From JANOXC01 sp031418215 (lineage in GTDB: Bacteria; Bacteroidota; Bacteroidia; AKYH767-A; OLB10): a DNA stretch of 20,838 bases. Location: contig JANOXC010000120.1 in assembly GCA_031418215.1 (NCBI GenBank), positions 1-20,838 on the forward strand. The letters are read 5' to 3'. Both the position numbers and the translations under genes were made by a program. The notes beneath the pieces were generated by a model, which ran no database searches, was not told the DNA's origin, and worked only from the letters and a program-made list of their open reading frames with translations. Shown here in pieces: positions 13,997-20,838 of the stretch (the first letter of the stretch is position 1; each line of letters begins with the position of its first letter).

Positions 13997-15415
13997 GTGA
14001 AAGCACATTTAATAAATCCTGTTTTTCCCCTTGTTCGCGATTTATGCAAACTTGAAAATGTGCAGTCATTTGTGATTGGTGGATTTGTTCGTGATTTACT
14101 GCTTAATAGACCTTGCAAAGACATCGACATAGTTGTTATAGGCGATGGAATTGCACTGGCAAAAAAGACTGCCAAAATGATAGGGCCTGAAGTTGCAGTA
14201 TCCGTCTTTAAGAATTTTGGAACAGCGATGTTGAAATTCAATGATTTTGAGATAGAATTTGTAGGAGCTAGAAAAGAATCTTACCAAACCAATTCACGCA
14301 GTCCGGAAGTAACAACCGGTACGCTGGAAGATGACCAGAACAGACGCGACTTCACCATCAATGCCCTTGCAATAAGTTTGAATGAACATGATTATGGCAC
14401 ATTGATCGATCCTTTTAATGGACTGGTTGATTTGGAGAATGGCATTATTAGGACACCACTAGAGCCAAGGCTTACTTATTCTGATGATCCATTACGAATG
14501 ATGCGTGCCATTAGATTTGCGGCACAATTGAACTTTCAAATTGCTGATGATTCTTTGGCCGCTATAACATTGGATAAAGAGCGAATCAAGATCGTTAGCA
14601 TGGAGCGAATCAGTGATGAGTTGAATAAAATTATTCTCTCCAATAAGCCATCCATCGGATTTAAATTATTATTTGAAACCGAATTGCTTCAATTGATTTT
14701 TCCTCAGATGGCGGCGCTTCATGGCGTTCAATATGTGAATGGTAAAGGGCACAAGGATAATTTTTTTCATACGTTGGAAGTGCTGGATAATATCTCGGGG
14801 ACGACCGATAATTTGTGGTTGCGTTGGGCCGCCATATTGCATGATATTGCCAAACCGTTAACCAGCCGCTTTGATGAAACCGACGGTTGGACATTTCATG
14901 GTCATGAGGATAAAGGATCCAGGATGGTGGAACCGATTTTCAGACAATTGAAGCTGCCATTAAATGAAAAGATGCGATATGTTCAAAAGCTTGTACTCCT
15001 CCATCTTCGCCCCATTGTATTGGCTAAAAGTGAAGTGAGCGATTCAGCAGTCAGGAGATTGTTGTTTGAGGCCGGAGATGATATTGACGATTTAATGCTG
15101 CTTTGCCAAGCCGACATTACCACAAAAAACGACTATAAAAAAGCCCGTTACAGACAGAATTTTGAATTGGTTAAGGAAAAATTGGTAGCTATCGAAAACA
15201 AGGACAATCTCCGGAATTGGCAACCTCCGGTTACAGGTGAAGATATCATGCAGACCTTCAATTTGAAGCCCTGCCGGCATGTCGGTATACTAAAAAATGC
15301 GATCAGGGAAGCCATTTTGGACGGAGAAATCCCAAATACTTATGAAGAAGCATTCCGGTATATGTTGATAAAAGCAAAAGAAATAGGACTTCAACCTGTA
15401 AAACGGGTGTTGTAA
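13997..15415 (+). CDS. cca: CCA tRNA nucleotidyltransferase with HD domain
   Basis: The enzyme adds or repairs the 3' CCA of tRNA (class II, poly(A)-polymerase-like fold). The start is GTG at 13997; 472 residues is standard for the Bacteroidota type. The nucleotidyltransferase motif is VIGGFVRDLL (26-35) with metal-binding Asp42 and Asp44 in KDIDIVV. The palm/neck motifs RRDFTINALA (116-125) and SDDPLRMMRAIRFAAQ (162-177) follow. The C-terminal half carries an HD phosphohydrolase-like region with His258, HDIAKP (282-287) and HGHEDKGS (301-308). It is the first of three plus-strand genes with another tRNA enzyme, miaA, as the third. Whether it is a full CCA-adding enzyme or poly(A) polymerase cannot be settled by eye; the HD form favours CCA. 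Confidence 0.94.
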   Translation: MKAHLINPVFPLVRDLCKLENVQSFVIGGFVRDLLLNRPCKDIDIVVIGDGIALAKKTAKMIGPEVAVSVFKNFGTAMLKFNDFEIEFVGARKESYQTNSRSPEVTTGTLEDDQNRRDFTINALAISLNEHDYGTLIDPFNGLVDLENGIIRTPLEPRLTYSDDPLRMMRAIRFAAQLNFQIADDSLAAITLDKERIKIVSMERISDELNKIILSNKPSIGFKLLFETELLQLIFPQMAALHGVQYVNGKGHKDNFFHTLEVLDNISGTTDNLWLRWAAILHDIAKPLTSRFDETDGWTFHGHEDKGSRMVEPIFRQLKLPLNEKMRYVQKLVLLHLRPIVLAKSEVSDSAVRRLLFEAGDDIDDLMLLCQADITTKNDYKKARYRQNFELVKEKLVAIENKDNLRNWQPPVTGEDIMQTFNLKPCRHVGILKNAIREAILDGEIPNTYEEAFRYMLIKAKEIGLQPVKRVL

Positions 15416-15502
15416 TTGCAGAATATTTTTTTTCTTTGCATAAGAAAAAACAGCACAACAGATTTTGAAAAGTATATATATAAATAGTTAAAAAACAAAA
15501 GG

Positions 15503-16141
15503 ATGTCATTAGTTTATAGATTTAGAATTACATTCGAAGATTACGATGAAGTATCAAGGGATATTGATGTTTTAAGTTCTCAGACCTTTGAAGACTTGCA
15601 TCATACGATTCAAGCCTCCATTGGTTTTGATGATTTAAAACCTGCTTCTTTTTATATGAGCAATGACTTATGGGTTAAAGGCCAGGAAATTTCATTAGAA
15701 AAAAGGAAAGACAAAAACGGACAAAATTTAGCATTGATGAAAGACAGCAAACTGTCTAGCTTCATCACCGATCCTCATCAAAAAATTTATTACATCAGCG
15801 ATTATGAAGTAAGCTGGTCATTTTTCATGGAGTTGGTAAAAATTCTTCCTTCTGCTGACATGACAAAAATTTACCCTACTTGTGTTAAGGTTTTAGGAGA
15901 AAGTCCAAAGCAGTATAATGTTGTGGCAAGGCCTGCGGTTGTTGACGAAGAATTTGATGCATTACAAGTTGAAGAAGATCTCGCACCTGAAGAAGATTCT
16001 CTGATTGATGAAGCGGAGGAAGTTGTGGGGATGGATGAAATCGAAGGCATGTCGGAAGAGGGCGAAGAAGTAGGAGAAAAGGACGAGATGGAAATGGGTG
16101 AAGAAGCTTCAGGTGACGAATCAAAGGAAGATGATTTTTAA
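15503..16141 (+). CDS. pRiA4b ORF-3-like protein (IS1096 passenger-type family) with a long acidic tail
   Basis: Residues 1-145 match the plasmid pRiA4b ORF-3/TnpR-passenger fold: MSLVYRFRITFEDYDEV, then QTFEDLHHTIQASIGFD (27-43), SFYMSNDLW (49-57) and YYISDYEVSWSFFMEL (96-111). The function of that family is unknown. Residues 148-212 are a strongly acidic tail: about 32 of 65 residues are Glu or Asp, with only two lysines. Such a tail suggests binding of a basic partner (nucleic-acid-associated protein or ribosome), by inference only. The ATG at 15503 is the only sensible start. The gene lies between cca and miaA, and a strong palindromic terminator follows the stop. No transposase or repeats accompany it, so despite the family name this looks like a resident gene. 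Confidence 0.82.
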   Translation: MSLVYRFRITFEDYDEVSRDIDVLSSQTFEDLHHTIQASIGFDDLKPASFYMSNDLWVKGQEISLEKRKDKNGQNLALMKDSKLSSFITDPHQKIYYISDYEVSWSFFMELVKILPSADMTKIYPTCVKVLGESPKQYNVVARPAVVDEEFDALQVEEDLAPEEDSLIDEAEEVVGMDEIEGMSEEGEEVGEKDEMEMGEEASGDESKEDDF

Positions 16142-16165
16142 TAATTTTTTTAATAAAGGATTTTT

Positions 16166-16191
16166 AAAGCCACGCATTAATGCGTGGCTTT
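16166..16191 (+). terminator. Strong rho-independent terminator (26-bp perfect palindrome)
   Basis: AAAGCCACGCATT is followed at once by its exact complement AATGCGTGGCTTT; the hairpin has an 11-bp stem with a TTAA loop, then TGTATTTATTTT. It ends the pRiA4b-like gene and stops 17 nt before the miaA GTG, which means miaA has its own start signal beyond it or depends on read-through. Confidence 0.85.
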
Positions 16192-16207
16192 GTATTTATT
16201 TTCAGCT

Positions 16208-17107
16208 GTGAAAAGATTAATTGTAATTGGAGGTCCAACAGCTTCGGGTAAAACTGAACTTGCTATTCGTCTAGCGAAACATTTTCAAACAGAAATTATA
16301 TCTGCTGATTCAAGACAGGTTTTTCGTGAAATGAACATTGGCACAGCAAAGCCTGATGTTGATCAACTGGCTGAAGTTCCACATCATTTTGTAAACATTT
16401 TTTCAATCGCTGAAGAATACAATGCCGGAAAGTTTGAATTAGATGCAATAAATGAACTTACTGATTTATTTAAGCACAAGGAAAGCGTGATTTTAGCAGG
16501 AGGATCAGGTATGTACATCAATGCAGTATTATTTGGTTTTGACGAATTACCAGAAACTGATCCTGTCCTTAGAGCAACAATTAGAAAATTATTTCAGCAA
16601 AAAGGAATCATTCATCTTCAACAGGAAATTTTGCGTTTGGATCCTCAATTTGCAACAATTGTCGATATGAATAATCCTCAACGATTGATGCGGGCAATTG
16701 AAGCCTGTTACTTATCAGGCCAACCCTACTCTTCACTCCTATCTCAAACAAAAAAAGAACGGAATTTTGAATTTACAATTTACGTATTGGACGTTCCTCG
16801 TGAACAGCTTTATCAACGTATTAATGAAAGAGTCGATAAAATGGTAGCATCAGGACTTTTTGAAGAAGTTTCCAGTCTATATCCATTTAGGGAAAACCAT
16901 GCATTACAAACTGTTGGTTACAAAGAGATATTTGAAGCGATGGAATCTGGTGAATCAAAAGAAATCACCATTGAACGTATTAAAAAAAACACAAGAAATT
17001 ATGCGAAAAGGCAAATGACCTGGTTTCGGCGGCTTGATAATGCAGTTTTTGTACCGGTTGAAAAATCTTATGAGTTTATTTTAATGAATGAATTCAACCA
17101 ACAATAA
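16208..17107 (+). CDS. miaA: tRNA dimethylallyltransferase MiaA
   Basis: MiaA transfers the dimethylallyl group from DMAPP to N6 of A37 in tRNAs reading UNN codons. It uses the product of the MEP pathway, to which ispH in this window contributes. I start at GTG 16208 (GTG AAA), because the in-frame GTG at 16184 falls inside the terminator hairpin. The 299 residues show the P-loop GGPTASGKT (8-16), the catalytic/substrate Asp34 in SADSRQVF (32-39), the tRNA-binding insertion region about 110-180, and the RNYAKRQMTWFR motif (263-274). The length is normal. It is the last plus-strand gene before a convergent dnaK. Confidence 0.96.
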   Translation: MKRLIVIGGPTASGKTELAIRLAKHFQTEIISADSRQVFREMNIGTAKPDVDQLAEVPHHFVNIFSIAEEYNAGKFELDAINELTDLFKHKESVILAGGSGMYINAVLFGFDELPETDPVLRATIRKLFQQKGIIHLQQEILRLDPQFATIVDMNNPQRLMRAIEACYLSGQPYSSLLSQTKKERNFEFTIYVLDVPREQLYQRINERVDKMVASGLFEEVSSLYPFRENHALQTVGYKEIFEAMESGESKEITIERIKKNTRNYAKRQMTWFRRLDNAVFVPVEKSYEFILMNEFNQQ

Positions 17108-17108
17108 C

Positions 17109-17139
17109 AAAAGAGCCGGCGACTATGACCGGCTCTTTT
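17109..17139. terminator. Bidirectional terminator between miaA and dnaK
   Basis: AAAAGAGCCGG (17109-17119) and CCGGCTCTTTT (17129-17139) form a perfect 11-bp stem around the 9-nt loop CGACTATGA. The T tracts flank both sides, so it can end miaA on the plus strand and dnaK on the minus strand. Confidence 0.85.
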
Positions 17140-17167
17140 AAAAACTACATTAACAAAAATATAATTA

Positions 17168-19090
17168 TTACTTCTTCTCTTCTTTTACTTCTTCGAAATC
17201 AACATCGGTAACATTTCCATCTGCTGCAGACGATTCCTGCTGAGTGCCCCCCTGTTGTTGTTCAGCTGAACCATTTGCACCAGCTTGTTGAGTTGCATTG
17301 TACATATCTTGAGAAGCGGCCTGCCATGCTGTATTTAATTCATTCATTGCTGAATCCATACCAGGAAGGTCTTTGTTTTTATGTGCTTCTTTTAGATCAG
17401 TCAATCCTTTTTCAATTGGTGCTTTTTTGTCTGCCGGAATTTTATCACCATACTCTTTTAACTGCTTTTCAGTTTGGAAAATAGTTGAATCAGCAAGGTT
17501 AACTTTCTCCACCTCTTCTTTTGTCTTGCGATCTAATTCAGCGTTTGTTTCCGCTTCCTCTTTCATCTTTTTAATTTCAGCATCTGTTAAACCTGAAGAA
17601 GCCTCAATCCGGATACTTTGTGTTTTACCAGTTGCTTTATCTTTTGAAGTTACATGCAGGATACCATTGGCATCAATATCAAATATTACTTCGATTTGAG
17701 GCATGCCCCGTTGTGCAGGAGGAATACCATCCAGGTGAAAGCGGCCTATGGTGCGATTATCTTTTGCCATTGGTCGCTCACCTTGCAGCACATGGATCTC
17801 TACTGAAGGCTGATTATCTGAAGCCGTTGAGAACACTTCAGATTTCTTAGTAGGAATCGTTGTATTTGACTCAATCAATTTTGTCATTACACCACCCATT
17901 GTTTCTATACCCAGGGATAGTGGAGTAACATCAAGTAACAATACATCTTTTACTTCTCCGGTTAATACAGCTCCCTGAATAGCAGCGCCTACTGCCACTA
18001 CTTCATCGGGATTTACTCCCTTGGAAGGTTTTTTTCCAAAGAACTTCTCAACCAACTCCTGAATAGCAGGAATTCTAGTTGAACCACCTACTAAGATTAC
18101 CTCATCAATATTGGCAGAAGTCATTTTTGCATCTGACAAAGCTTTTTTACAAGGCTCCAGTGTACGTTGGATTAATTTATCAGCTAACTGCTCAAATTTC
18201 GCACGTGTCAACGTTTTCACAAGGTGCTTTGGAATGCCTTCTACAGGCATGATATATGGCAAATTAACTTCAGTTTGTGATGAACTTGACAATTCAATCT
18301 TTGCTTTCTCCGCAGCCTCCTTCAAACGCTGCATAGCCATCGGATCTTTCCGTAAGTCAATACCCTCATCGTTCTTGAACTCATCTGCTAACCAGTCAAT
18401 GATCACATAATCAAAATCATCACCCCCTAAATGTGTATCACCATTGGTGGATTTCACTTCAAATACCCCATCCCCTAATTCTAGTATTGATATATCAAAA
18501 GTTCCACCACCTAAATCAAAAACGGCCACCTTCGTATCAGTGTGTTTTTTATCCAAACCGTAAGCTAAAGCTGCTGCAGTTGGCTCATTGATAATCCTTA
18601 ATACTTTTAAACCTGCAATTTCACCGGCTTCTTTGGTAGCTTGGCGCTGTGAGTCATTAAAATAAGCAGGAACAGTAATTACCGCTTCTGTTACTTCATT
18701 GCCTAAATAATCTTCTGCCGTCTTTTTCATCTTTTGAAGGACCATGGCAGAAATTTCCTGTGGGGTGTATAATCTGTCAGCAATTTTAACTCGAGGTGTA
18801 TTATTGTCACCTTTTACCACTTCATATGGCATTCTGGAAATCTCAGCACTAACTTTATCAAACGTTTCACCCATAAAACGTTTAATGGAATTAATGGTGT
18901 TTTTAGAGTTTGTGATAGCCTGGCGTTTGGCAGGATCTCCCACCTTTCTTTCGCCATCTTTAATAAAGGCCACTATTGATGGAGTGGTCCTTCTGCCTTC
19001 ACTGTTGGGTATTACAACCGGTTCATTGCCTTCCATTACGGCAACACAAGAGTTAGTTGTTCCTAAGTCAATTCCTATTACTTTTCTCAT
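17168..19090 (-). CDS. dnaK: Molecular chaperone DnaK (Hsp70)
   Basis: DnaK is the ATP-dependent chaperone that folds and refolds cytosolic proteins with DnaJ and GrpE. The 640 residues are full length. The nucleotide-binding domain carries IGIDLGTTNSCVAV (5-18), VITVPAYFNDSQRQATKEAG (137-156), DLGGGTFDISIL (192-203) and ILVGGSTRIPAIQ (332-344). The interdomain linker is DVLLLDVTP (382-390). The substrate-binding and lid regions follow, and the end is the acidic EEVKEEKK motif typical of the family (633-640). No dnaJ, grpE or hrcA is nearby, and the 80 nt upstream of the ATG holds no clear -7 box or CIRCE element, so heat regulation cannot be read here. It stands alone in a two-gene minus-strand stretch after the DUF4249 gene. 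Confidence 0.99.
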   Translation of the reverse strand: MRKVIGIDLGTTNSCVAVMEGNEPVVIPNSEGRRTTPSIVAFIKDGERKVGDPAKRQAITNSKNTINSIKRFMGETFDKVSAEISRMPYEVVKGDNNTPRVKIADRLYTPQEISAMVLQKMKKTAEDYLGNEVTEAVITVPAYFNDSQRQATKEAGEIAGLKVLRIINEPTAAALAYGLDKKHTDTKVAVFDLGGGTFDISILELGDGVFEVKSTNGDTHLGGDDFDYVIIDWLADEFKNDEGIDLRKDPMAMQRLKEAAEKAKIELSSSSQTEVNLPYIMPVEGIPKHLVKTLTRAKFEQLADKLIQRTLEPCKKALSDAKMTSANIDEVILVGGSTRIPAIQELVEKFFGKKPSKGVNPDEVVAVGAAIQGAVLTGEVKDVLLLDVTPLSLGIETMGGVMTKLIESNTTIPTKKSEVFSTASDNQPSVEIHVLQGERPMAKDNRTIGRFHLDGIPPAQRGMPQIEVIFDIDANGILHVTSKDKATGKTQSIRIEASSGLTDAEIKKMKEEAETNAELDRKTKEEVEKVNLADSTIFQTEKQLKEYGDKIPADKKAPIEKGLTDLKEAHKNKDLPGMDSAMNELNTAWQAASQDMYNATQQAGANGSAEQQQGGTQQESSAADGNVTDVDFEEVKEEKK

Positions 19091-19170
19091 GGTGTTTATT
19101 AATTTTTCAAGACCTAGTCAATAGCTATGCCATTAGAAAAAACACTGAAAAAATGTCACCTACCAATTAA

Positions 19171-20196
19171 TTATTGAAAACGTCCATTGGTATACTGGCC
19201 ATTTATCAATGAATCTCTAGAGGCATTATTAAGTTTTTTGTTCGGATAAATCCTAATCGAGCGGCTTGAAAATATCCCTTTTCCACTGCTTAAATTAGTA
19301 TACTCAGGGATGTTATCATTAATTGATGTGGAGGGCAAATTCACAACATAATACGTATAAAATTCTTCAGCGCCAACAGTGAAAATAAAATCTATGCTAA
19401 ACAAAGATGCATCCCTATAAATATTGGGGTCTTTTTTTACATTTCGCCCAACAAACTGATAAAACAAGTCCCCATCAATCTGATATTCAAAATTCTGACC
19501 TCCGGTGCTGGTAGCGGCTACCATTACTGGCTGACTGTAGTTCAAAGTTCTATGTTGTGATTGTAAAGCGCCGGGAATTGAATCAACGTAATTAATCCTT
19601 ATGACTAGCGAAAGGAATTTACCTTTTGCCGGAGTAACAACACCAATGATCAGTGGATCGTCGCTGGCAAAATTGATGGTGCTGCTGGGATTTGGTAATG
19701 GTGAAGGCAGTAATGGATTTAAAGTTACTTGCTTTACAACAGGGGTTACAGCCGTGATAGTGACACCACTTTTCTTATTGTGAAAGTAAAGTTTATAATT
19801 CGCTTCAGTATCTAACAATTTCAATCCATCTGACCTATAAAGTAGATGGGGATAATCAGCAAACAACCCTTCATCCTTAGCTACCTGATCAGTTGGTTTG
19901 AGTTTCATTGTATCTACGAGAACACTGTTTTTATATTTAACAAGTGAAACACTAACATCAGCCGTATCATAGTAGAGGGAGTCAACCGACTGCGCCATTA
20001 AAAGTGCATTTCCATCTCCTAAAAACGCCTTCTCAACCCTTACATACTGAACAGAATCATAAGCGTTTAAAAGGCTATAAATAATAGGCGTCTCTCGATA
20101 ATCATCAATAACGTCCAGATCGTTATTACAGGCAGTAAGTAATAGGGATAAGCCAATTAATTGAATTAAGTAAACACCGACAATCCTTTTCTCCAT
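19171..20196 (-). CDS. DUF4249-family lipoprotein
   Basis: Residues 1-22 form a lipoprotein signal with the lipobox LLTAC (Cys23). The mature N-terminus is NNDLD. The following ETPIIYSLLNAYDSVQYVRVEKAF (about 35-58) is the characteristic opening of DUF4249, a Bacteroidota-specific family. In many genomes it lies next to a TonB-dependent receptor and is thought to act with it at the outer membrane; no such receptor is next to it here. The 341 residues are close to the family length, and no catalytic motif is visible. An exact -7 box precedes the ATG. dnaK starts 80 nt downstream of its end on the same strand, so they may be separate units. Identification rests on the opening motif and the lipobox. 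Confidence 0.8.
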   Translation of the reverse strand: MEKRIVGVYLIQLIGLSLLLTACNNDLDVIDDYRETPIIYSLLNAYDSVQYVRVEKAFLGDGNALLMAQSVDSLYYDTADVSVSLVKYKNSVLVDTMKLKPTDQVAKDEGLFADYPHLLYRSDGLKLLDTEANYKLYFHNKKSGVTITAVTPVVKQVTLNPLLPSPLPNPSSTINFASDDPLIIGVVTPAKGKFLSLVIRINYVDSIPGALQSQHRTLNYSQPVMVAATSTGGQNFEYQIDGDLFYQFVGRNVKKDPNIYRDASLFSIDFIFTVGAEEFYTYYVVNLPSTSINDNIPEYTNLSSGKGIFSSRSIRIYPNKKLNNASRDSLINGQYTNGRFQ

Positions 20197-20203
20197 ACGT
20201 CCT

Positions 20204-20211
20204 CAAAAGTA
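20204..20211 (-). promoter_or_regulatory. Putative -7 element for the DUF4249 gene
   Basis: The minus strand reads TACTTTTG, an exact TAnnTTTG match 7 nt upstream of the ATG at 20196. The -33 region is not convincing; the inverted repeat 20222-20237 occupies it. Confidence 0.3.
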
Positions 20212-20221
20212 AAGAACATTG

Positions 20222-20237
20222 CCACAACTGTTTGTGG
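20222..20237. promoter_or_regulatory. Compact inverted repeat, possible operator
   Basis: CCACAA (20222-20227) and TTGTGG (20232-20237) are perfect 6-bp arms with a 4-nt centre CTGT. It lies in the 81 nt gap between the divergent DUF4249 and LysE genes and covers the -33 region of the DUF4249 promoter candidate, a typical place for a repressor site. Sequence-only inference. Confidence 0.35.
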
Positions 20238-20241
20238 AGAC

Positions 20242-20270
20242 TTTGTAAAAGAATTTAATTGATTATTTTG
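20242..20270 (+). promoter_or_regulatory. Putative promoter for the LysE-family gene
   Basis: TTTG (20242-20245), a 17 nt spacer and TTATTTTG (20263-20270; one mismatch to TAnnTTTG) lie 7 nt before the ATG at 20278. The very short leader and the mismatch keep confidence low. Confidence 0.3.
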
Positions 20271-20277
20271 GCTGCGA

Positions 20278-20838
20278 ATGCTAAAAATCATTTTACATGG
20301 AATGAGCCTGGGCCTGGTGTTAAGCATCATGATTGGCCCTGTATTTTTTTTATTGCTAAACACTAGTATAAAGAAAGGTTTCAAGCCAGCGGCTTATCTC
20401 GCTGCCGGAGTAGCCTTAAGTGATGCCATGTTTATCGGCTTGTCTTATTTCGGCAGCTCCATGGTTGGTTCTTTTAATCAATATAATACCAAAATTGGAT
20501 GGATTGGTGGTTTGCTTTTGATTGTATTTGGAATGATAGCTCTTTTTAAAAAGACATCGGCGCTGCCTGCTGAAATCAAATTACCTGATGATTCTAAAAC
20601 ATTATTGATTGATACCGCAAAAGGTTTTGCTTTGAATTCATTGAACCCTTTTGTTTTGGTATTCTGGATCGGTGTAATCACTGCATTGAATGCCAGACAG
20701 GTTGCAAGCAAATCGAACCTTTTGCTATTTTTTAGCGCTGTTTTAATTACTGTGTTCAGTACTGATCTTTTAAAAGCATTTTTAGCTACACGGCTTAAAA
20801 AAATAATGACAATTAGCGTTTTAACCTGGCTAAACAGA
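20278..20838 (+). CDS. LysE/RhtB-family membrane exporter (partial, 3' end outside window)
   Basis: I translated it directly: ATG at 20278, 187 codons, still open at the window edge; the family is about 205-215 residues, so only the last helix and tail are missing. LysE-type proteins export amino acids or similar small molecules across the inner membrane. The family start is present: helix 1 (about 3-29) with MIGPVFFLLLNTSIKKGFK (18-36), then AAYLAAGVALSDAMFIG (38-54) with the conserved GVALSD. Further helices lie near 73-90 and 119-136, with the conserved LNPFVLVFWIGV around 122-133. The substrate cannot be told. It is divergent from the DUF4249 gene. Confidence 0.9.
   Translation, partial: MLKIILHGMSLGLVLSIMIGPVFFLLLNTSIKKGFKPAAYLAAGVALSDAMFIGLSYFGSSMVGSFNQYNTKIGWIGGLLLIVFGMIALFKKTSALPAEIKLPDDSKTLLIDTAKGFALNSLNPFVLVFWIGVITALNARQVASKSNLLLFFSAVLITVFSTDLLKAFLATRLKKIMTISVLTWLNR

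Noticed and set aside
15503..16141. Transposon or resolvase gene, as the IS1096/TnpR family name suggests
   Set aside because: No transposase, inverted repeats or target duplication are visible, and resolvase catalytic motifs are absent; only the passenger-type fold matches.
16184..16207. Eight-residue N-terminal extension of miaA
   Set aside because: It begins inside the terminator hairpin of the preceding gene; GTG 16208 directly precedes the conserved KRLIVIGGPTASGKT start.
19091..19170. Heat-shock regulatory site (CIRCE or sigma-32 promoter) ahead of dnaK
   Set aside because: No CIRCE inverted repeat and no convincing -7 or -10 box is present in these 80 nt.
1..20838. CRISPR array, phage genes, toxin-antitoxin or restriction system, tRNA or rRNA
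   Set aside because: I looked for repeat arrays, integrases, phage structural genes, paired small ORFs and tRNA-like cloverleaf signals and found none that I could support.

Overview
The window looks like a piece of Bacteroidota (Bacteroidetes) chromosome, probably near the Chitinophagales/Sphingobacteriales. The DNA is AT-rich. Several intergenic regions carry the TAnnTTTG -7 element typical of this phylum, and Shine-Dalgarno sequences are mostly absent. Marker families fit the same group: a DUF4249 lipoprotein, a run of SurA-like periplasmic foldases, an ECF sigma factor overlapping its own anti-sigma gene, and a pRiA4b ORF-3-like protein. Nearly everything is chromosomal housekeeping. I see no phage, insertion sequence, CRISPR array, tRNA or rRNA.

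Layout. (1) 1-2026, minus strand: ffh (SRP GTPase) followed by folD (cut by the window edge). (2) 2153-2575, plus strand: a small membrane protein of unknown function. (3) 2587-8964, minus strand: an apparent transcription unit running from a large two-parvulin peptidyl-prolyl isomerase through a small SurA-like lipoprotein, a second SurA-like isomerase and a MoxR-type AAA+ ATPase to thioredoxin reductase. This is mainly an envelope protein folding and quality-control block. (4) 9230-10841, minus strand: cmk and ispH, overlapping by 14 nt. (5) 11090-13682, plus strand: an ECF sigma factor, an overlapping membrane anti-sigma factor with a periplasmic TPR region, and a family 9 glycosyltransferase of the heptosyltransferase type. 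(6) 13683-13996: a gene-free gap with what looks like the decayed end of a coding sequence. (7) 13997-17107, plus strand: the CCA-adding enzyme, a pRiA4b ORF-3-like protein with a very acidic tail ending in a strong palindromic terminator, and miaA. cca and miaA both act on tRNA. (8) 17168-20196, minus strand: dnaK, facing miaA across a shared bidirectional terminator, and a DUF4249 lipoprotein. (9) 20278 to the end, plus strand: a LysE-family exporter, truncated by the window.

I did not find a clear new defence or mobile system. The features most worth a second look are the sigma/anti-sigma-TPR pair with helically phased repeats upstream, the degenerate middle member of the foldase cluster, the acidic-tailed pRiA4b-like protein between two tRNA enzymes, the coding remnant near 13.8-13.97 kb, and a compact inverted repeat between the DUF4249 and LysE genes.
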